From Pseudopedobacter sp038237895 (GTDB lineage Bacteria; Bacteroidota; Bacteroidia; Sphingobacteriales; Sphingobacteriaceae): DNA of 35,914 nucleotides. Of this stretch, positions 32,756 to 35,914 are shown one piece after another (within the stretch, counting starts at the first letter, position 1; each line of letters begins with the position of its first letter). The translations under genes were made by a program, and so were the position numbers. Location: assembly GCA_038237895.1 (NCBI GenBank), contig JBBRYE010000019.1, positions 1 to 35,914 of the forward strand, written 5' to 3'. Below the pieces are notes generated by a model, which saw only the letters and a program-made list of their open reading frames with translations, was not told the origin of the DNA and searched no databases.

Positions 32756-34002
32756 TGAGCAAGCCCATACAAAAAGTATTTATTATAGGAACAGTTTTTC
32801 CTGAGCCAAATTCGTCTGCTGCGGGTAGCAGGATGTTACAATTGATTGCTGCTTTTAAGACTCAAAATTACGAGGTTATTTTTGCAAGTGCTGCCGCTGA
32901 TAGTGAATTTATGGTGGATTTAGCGGAGCTTGGAGTAGAAAAAGTGAGTGTAAAATTGAACGATGAAAGTTTTGATGGCTATATAAAAACACTAAATCCG
33001 GATTTAGTGTTGTTTGATCGCTTTATGACCGAGGAACAATTTGGATGGCGAGTAACCGAAAACTGCCCTGATGCAATCAAGGTTTTAGATACAGAAGATT
33101 TACATTGTTTAAGAGCAGGCAGACAAAGAGCTTACAAAGCAAATGAAGAATTTTACTTGGATGATTTACTTTTAGAGGATGTAGCTAAAAGAGAGATAGC
33201 CAGTATTTTACGTTGTGATCTTTCTTTAATTATTTCTACTTATGAGATGAGAGTTTTAAAGGAAATATTTGTGATAGACGAAGCTTTGTTGCTTTATCTG
33301 CCTTTTATGTTACCACAAATTACTGCAGAAGCACAAAAAGAATGGCTAACTTATGAAGAAAGGAGTCATTTTATTAGCATTGGAAATTTTTTACATGAAC
33401 CCAATTACCAGGCCGTATTATATCTTAAAACTGAAATATGGCCACTGATTATAAGAAAAATGCCAACGGCCCAAGTTCATGTTTATGGAGCTTATACCAG
33501 CGACAAAGTGAACCAGTTAAATAATTTAAAAGAAGGTTTTTTAATTAAAGGAAGGGCAAGCAATGTTAAAGAGGTAATGGGCAAAGCCAAAGTTTGTTTA
33601 TGTCCGCTGGTTTTTGGTGCAGGCTTAAAAGGTAAATTGGTGGATGCCATGCAAAACGGAACACCAAATGTGAGTACCCCAATTGCAGTTGAAGGAATGC
33701 GTGAAGGTTTATCATGGGGCGGTTTTGTAGCCAACACCCCAAAAGATTTTGCAGATGATGCAATAAAATTATATGAAAATGAAGATATGTGGAACAAGTT
33801 TCAAGCTAATGGAACGCATATCATTAATCAGCTATTTGATGAAAAAAATTGGAAGGCTAAATTTATTTCCACTTTAAAAAGACTCAATCAAAATATCCAA
33901 GAACATAGAAAGTATAATTTTTATGGTGCCATGATGCAACACCATACGCAAATGAGTACCAAATATCTTTCTAAATGGATTGAAGAGAAGAATAGGGTTT
34001 AG
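32755..34002 (+). CDS. Glycosyltransferase, GT4-like (GT-B fold)
   Basis: This is a 415-residue cytoplasmic protein. The N-terminal Rossmann half starts KVFIIGTVFPEPNSSAAGSRMLQLI, like the sugar-acceptor side of GT-B enzymes. The C-terminal half has HFISIGNFLHEPNYQAVLYL, AQVHVYGAY, GFLIKGRASNVKEVMGKAKVCLCPLVFGAGLKGKLVDAMQNGTPNVSTPIAVEGM, which is the nucleotide-sugar site of GT4-type transferases (Gly-rich KGKLVDAMQNG with the acidic position replaced). The donor and acceptor are unknown. It overlaps ispE by one base, so it is co-translated, although a functional link between the two is not obvious. The stop codon is followed directly by the GTTA repeat tract. Confidence 0.82.
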   Translation: MSKPIQKVFIIGTVFPEPNSSAAGSRMLQLIAAFKTQNYEVIFASAAADSEFMVDLAELGVEKVSVKLNDESFDGYIKTLNPDLVLFDRFMTEEQFGWRVTENCPDAIKVLDTEDLHCLRAGRQRAYKANEEFYLDDLLLEDVAKREIASILRCDLSLIISTYEMRVLKEIFVIDEALLLYLPFMLPQITAEAQKEWLTYEERSHFISIGNFLHEPNYQAVLYLKTEIWPLIIRKMPTAQVHVYGAYTSDKVNQLNNLKEGFLIKGRASNVKEVMGKAKVCLCPLVFGAGLKGKLVDAMQNGTPNVSTPIAVEGMREGLSWGGFVANTPKDFADDAIKLYENEDMWNKFQANGTHIINQLFDEKNWKAKFISTLKRLNQNIQEHRKYNFYGAMMQHHTQMSTKYLSKWIEEKNRV

Positions 34003-34013
34003 GTTGTTTGGTG

Positions 34014-34141
34014 GTTAGTTAGTTAGTTAGTTAGTTAGTTTTTAGTTAGTTAGTTAGTTTTTAGTTAGTTTTTAGTTAGTTAGTTTTTAGTTAGTTAGTT
34101 AGTTAGTTAGTTTTTAGTTAGTTTTTAGTTTTTAGTTAGTT
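34014..34141 (+). repeat. GTTA / GTTTTTA tandem repeat tract
   Basis: About 128 bases consist almost only of two units, GTTA (4 bp) and GTTTTTA (7 bp), arranged irregularly. It begins with six GTTA copies (34014-34037) and then GTTTTTA. It lies between the glycosyltransferase stop (34002) and the sulfoxide reductase start (34184). Because the 4-base unit is out of step with codons, TAG appears in all three plus frames and TAA in all three minus frames. Copy number is likely variable by slippage. Confidence 0.95.
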
Positions 34142-34183
34142 GGGTTTTTGGTTTATTAGTTTTTGGATTGTATTAATTTATAT

Positions 34184-34657
34184 ATGGCAGAAGATTTAAA
34201 TATCATTATTGGAGATAAGGCTAAACAATATCAATCTTTAATTCCACAAATAGAGGCTCTTATTAGTTATGAAACTGATTTATTGGCAAATTTGGGAAAT
34301 GTTTGTGCGGCTTTAAAAGAGCAATTTGGGTGGTTTTGGGTTGGCTTTTATTTAATTCAAAAAGATGAATTGGTACTTTCTGCTTTCCAAGGACCAGTTG
34401 CTTGTACTAGAATACAAAAAGGAAAAGGGGTTTGTGGCACCGCATGGCAAAAAGCTGAAACCATAATTGTTGCAGATGTAGATGAATTTCCGGGACATAT
34501 TGCTTGTAGCAGTCTTTCCAAATCAGAGATTGTTTTACCCGTTTTTAAAGAAATAAATATTATTGGCGTTTTTGATGTTGATAGTGAGCATTTGAATCAT
34601 TTCGATGAAACAGACCAACAATATTTGGAGCAAATATTAGGTTTAATTCATTTTTAG
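34184..34657 (+). CDS. msrC: Free methionine-(R)-sulfoxide reductase (GAF domain)
   Basis: fRMsr reduces free methionine-R-sulfoxide, repairing oxidative damage with thioredoxin as electron donor. The 157-residue GAF-domain protein has NVCAALKEQFGWFWVGFYLI, then Cys74 (GPVACTRI), Cys84 (GKGVCGTAW) and Cys108 (GHIACSS). The spacing 10 and 24 is the same as Cys84/94/118 of the E. coli enzyme (YebR). SEIVLPVF and IIGVFDVDSEHLNHF complete the fold. I start at ATG 34184; an in-frame TTG at 34163 would add seven residues from repeat-adjacent DNA. The stop is 2 bases before the hydrolase ATG, so the two are coupled. Confidence 0.94.
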   Translation: MAEDLNIIIGDKAKQYQSLIPQIEALISYETDLLANLGNVCAALKEQFGWFWVGFYLIQKDELVLSAFQGPVACTRIQKGKGVCGTAWQKAETIIVADVDEFPGHIACSSLSKSEIVLPVFKEINIIGVFDVDSEHLNHFDETDQQYLEQILGLIHF

Positions 34658-34659
34658 TA

Positions 34660-35304
34660 ATGGATATTTATTGTATTTCTGGTTTAGGTGCCGATGAGCG
34701 TTTGTTTAAAAATCTGAAAATTGCCAATGCTACTCTAAAATATATCAATTGGGTTAAACCCGATAAAAACGACGATATCAGTAGTTATGCTGAAAAACTG
34801 ATTCCACAAATAGATCAATCCCAACCATTTTCTTTATTGGGTGTTTCTTTGGGAGGGGTTTTGGCAGTGGAAATTTCTTCTAAAATAAATCCTAAGAAGG
34901 TATTTGTAATCTCTAGTGTAAAATCTACCAAAGAGTTTCCTTTCTATTTTAAATGGATGCGGTGGATGAAAGTAAAATATTTGATTTCTGCCAGATTATT
35001 AAAAAGTGCGAAGCCTTTAATCGAACTGTTTTTTGGGAAAATGAGCAAAGCTGATAAAAAGTTAATCAGTAAAATGATTGATGATGCCGATACCATTTTT
35101 ACACCTTGGGCTGCAAAAGCCATTATTGCATGGCAATCTAAAGACCATCTCACTCCATTTCATAAAATATTGCAGATAGTAGGAGATAAAGATTTGATTT
35201 TTAGGCACTCTAATATTAAAGAATGTATAGTAATTAATGGTGGAACCCATGTGATGATATTGGATAAAGCTTTGGAGATTGGGAAGATTATTGATAGGGT
35301 TTGA
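34660..35304 (+). CDS. Small alpha/beta hydrolase
   Basis: This 214-residue cytoplasmic protein has the alpha/beta-hydrolase core. It begins MDIYCISGLGADERLFKNL (oxyanion-region glycine turn). The nucleophile elbow is LLGVSLGGVLAVEI with Ser63. Strand KKVFVISSVKSTKEFP follows, then a lid-like helical part. LQIVGDKDLIF carries the likely acid Asp, and VINGGTHVMILDKA the catalytic His. It matches a compact hydrolase type frequent in Bacteroidota; substrate unknown. It is the last gene of the rightward transcript with msrC, followed by a terminator at 35354. The link to methionine repair is positional only. Confidence 0.88.
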   Translation: MDIYCISGLGADERLFKNLKIANATLKYINWVKPDKNDDISSYAEKLIPQIDQSQPFSLLGVSLGGVLAVEISSKINPKKVFVISSVKSTKEFPFYFKWMRWMKVKYLISARLLKSAKPLIELFFGKMSKADKKLISKMIDDADTIFTPWAAKAIIAWQSKDHLTPFHKILQIVGDKDLIFRHSNIKECIVINGGTHVMILDKALEIGKIIDRV

Positions 35305-35353
35305 CTATGATATTAATATCTTTATTACAGATTTAATGATTACTAGGTCAATT

Positions 35354-35403
35354 AAAATAATGATTTGTCATTTTATGCTATGCAAATCATTATTTTTTTT
35401 ATT
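35354..35403 (+). terminator. Rho-independent terminator after hydrolase gene
   Basis: A perfect 14-bp stem (35354-35367 with 35383-35396) has a 15-base loop and is followed by a T-run. It is 50 bases past the hydrolase stop. The opposite strand also has a short T-run, so it may also end the leftward transcript of the small ORF at 35440. Confidence 0.8.
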
Positions 35404-35439
35404 TTGATTAATTAGAAATAAAATTAGAAAAATAATAAT

Positions 35440-35604
35440 CTACCCTCCTTTACCTCCAGAAGTATCGCTAGTCTCCTCTTCTTCTTCTTCCTCATCAGGT
35501 TCAAAAGAACAAACTCCATTTAATCTTAAAAAATTTAAATTGTTTTCACTTTTGTATGCAGCCAAACCTAGTTTGCTAACAGCATTTTTTAAGATTTTTT
35601 TCAT
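35440..35604 (-). CDS. 54-aa acidic-tailed small protein, possible peptide precursor
   Basis: The ORF encodes MKKILKNAVSKLGLAAYKSE, then NNLNFLRLNGVCSF, EPD, seven Glu, and TSDTSGGKGG. The first third is a basic amphipathic helix, the middle is hydrophobic with a single Cys32, and the end is strongly acidic with Thr/Ser and two GG pairs. The basic leader and acidic Ser/Thr core recall Bacteroidota ribosomal-peptide (RiPP, graspetide-like) precursors. No maturase or transporter gene is visible in the window and I cannot name a family. The frame is closed by TAG and followed by a hairpin, which supports a real small gene. The Glu run is GAA/GAG repeat and could be polymorphic. Confidence 0.5.
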   Translation of the reverse strand: MKKILKNAVSKLGLAAYKSENNLNFLRLNGVCSFEPDEEEEEEETSDTSGGKGG

Positions 35605-35697
35605 GCTACAATGTAGTGTTGTTTTTAATTCATTTTGAATTTTTAGTAAATCAATTTTTGTTTAATTTTTATTTTCCTTCAGCATTCAGCTATTTTA

Positions 35698-35811
35698 CTT
35701 TTTAATTTCTACTTTCTACTTACAGCCTTTCTATTATTTCTTTGGGCAACAGCCGGGCTATGCAGTACTCCGCTAAAGCTGCGGTGCTACGCACAAATTT
35801 TTCAAAAAATT
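35698..35811. repeat. Palindromic dispersed-type intergenic element
   Basis: The segment contains tandem TTTCTAC units (35698-35722), a local GC-rich island CCGGGCTATGCAGTACTCCG (35753-35772), and nested short inverted arms: CCGC/GCGG (35770-35773, 35781-35784) and GTGC/GCAC (35784-35787, 35791-35794). AAATTTTT/AAAAATTT follows. Its composition is unlike the surrounding DNA. It lies directly after the stop of the leftward partial gene and resembles dispersed palindromic units of this bacterial group (from memory). Confidence 0.6.
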
Positions 35812-35914
35812 TTACCTTCTATCCCTGTTGCGAATGCCTAAAGCTTGGAAATTATAATCCTGTTTTTCATGTAAAGCAATATTTTTTTGTTTTAAAGCAT
35901 AGATTAAGCTAATT
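35812..35914 (-). CDS. C-terminal end of an unidentified gene
   Basis: An open leftward frame enters from the right edge and stops at 35812. It gives about 34 residues ending YALKQKNIALHEKQDYNFQA, then LGIRNRDRR. The composition looks like real protein (charged and aromatic residues balanced, no low complexity) and the other two minus frames hit stops. No family could be assigned from this fragment. The palindromic element starts right after its stop, where a transcription stop would be expected. Confidence 0.5.
   Translation of the reverse strand, partial: ISLIYALKQKNIALHEKQDYNFQALGIRNRDRR

Noticed and set aside
33492..33797. 101-codon minus-strand ORF inside the glycosyltransferase gene
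   Set aside because: Antisense shadow; the plus frame holds the conserved nucleotide-sugar site.
34014..34141. CRISPR-like or VNTR protein-coding repeat
   Set aside because: Units are 4 and 7 bases with no spacers and contain stops in every frame, so neither a CRISPR array nor a coding repeat is possible.
34163..34183. Extended TTG start for the methionine sulfoxide reductase
   Set aside because: The extra residues come from repeat-adjacent DNA and the family begins near MAEDLNI; the Cys spacing fits the ATG at 34184.

Overview
The window is an AT-rich chromosomal segment from a member of the Bacteroidota, most likely a Pedobacter-like Sphingobacteriaceae. Supporting signs are a type IX secretion plug protein (DUF5103), a Porin_10-type outer-membrane barrel, a SecD-SecF fusion, a short histone-H1-like protein, many small lipoproteins, promoter elements of the TAnnTTTG type and almost no Shine-Dalgarno use. 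It is mostly core housekeeping DNA with a few accessory patches. No rRNA, tRNA, CRISPR array, insertion sequence or prophage was recognised.

Layout. Positions 1-3100: 3' part of an HExxH metalloprotease-like gene, a GH3-family acyl-adenylase and two tandem paralogous lipoproteins with lysine-ladder tails. Positions 3390-7304: operon lpxK - purine nucleoside phosphorylase - porin, read leftward. Positions 7421-10842: exported methyltransferase, S1/P1 nuclease and proline-catabolic P5C dehydrogenase, with a 42-bp perfect palindrome and a clear terminator between convergent genes. Positions 10891-15789: MscS channel, then a tightly packed set of ECF sigma factor, small membrane anti-sigma candidate, CpxP/Spy-like protein, YHYH lipoprotein, MORN/YwqK lipoprotein and SCO1 lipoprotein. 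This is the best candidate for a coherent, poorly described system, plausibly an envelope metal (copper) or redox stress response. Positions 15920-18302: operon thioesterase - folC - hexapeptide acetyltransferase. Positions 18441-24903: T9SS plug protein, ABC-F ATPase, secreted cupin, M1 peptidase and Dps. Positions 25279-29837: H1-like protein (57 aa), MarC, SecDF and dihydrofolate reductase. Positions 29963-31555: a zeta-toxin-like P-loop kinase with a 26-nt overlapping 49-aa ORF, lying between folA and thyA. Positions 31952-35304, read rightward: ispE - glycosyltransferase, a GTTA repeat tract, then free methionine-(R)-sulfoxide reductase - alpha/beta hydrolase, closed by a terminator. Positions 35440-35914: a 54-aa acidic peptide gene, dispersed-repeat DNA and the 3' end of another gene.

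Thymidylate/folate synthesis is represented three times (thyA, folA, folC). Envelope biogenesis is represented by lpxK, porin, SecDF, the T9SS plug and the sigma-factor operon. Several intergenic regions carry short repeated phrases (TTAG tracts, CTGAGCGGAGTCGAAG, GTCCGATG), some of which run into gene ends. All assignments come from reading motifs; no database search was run.
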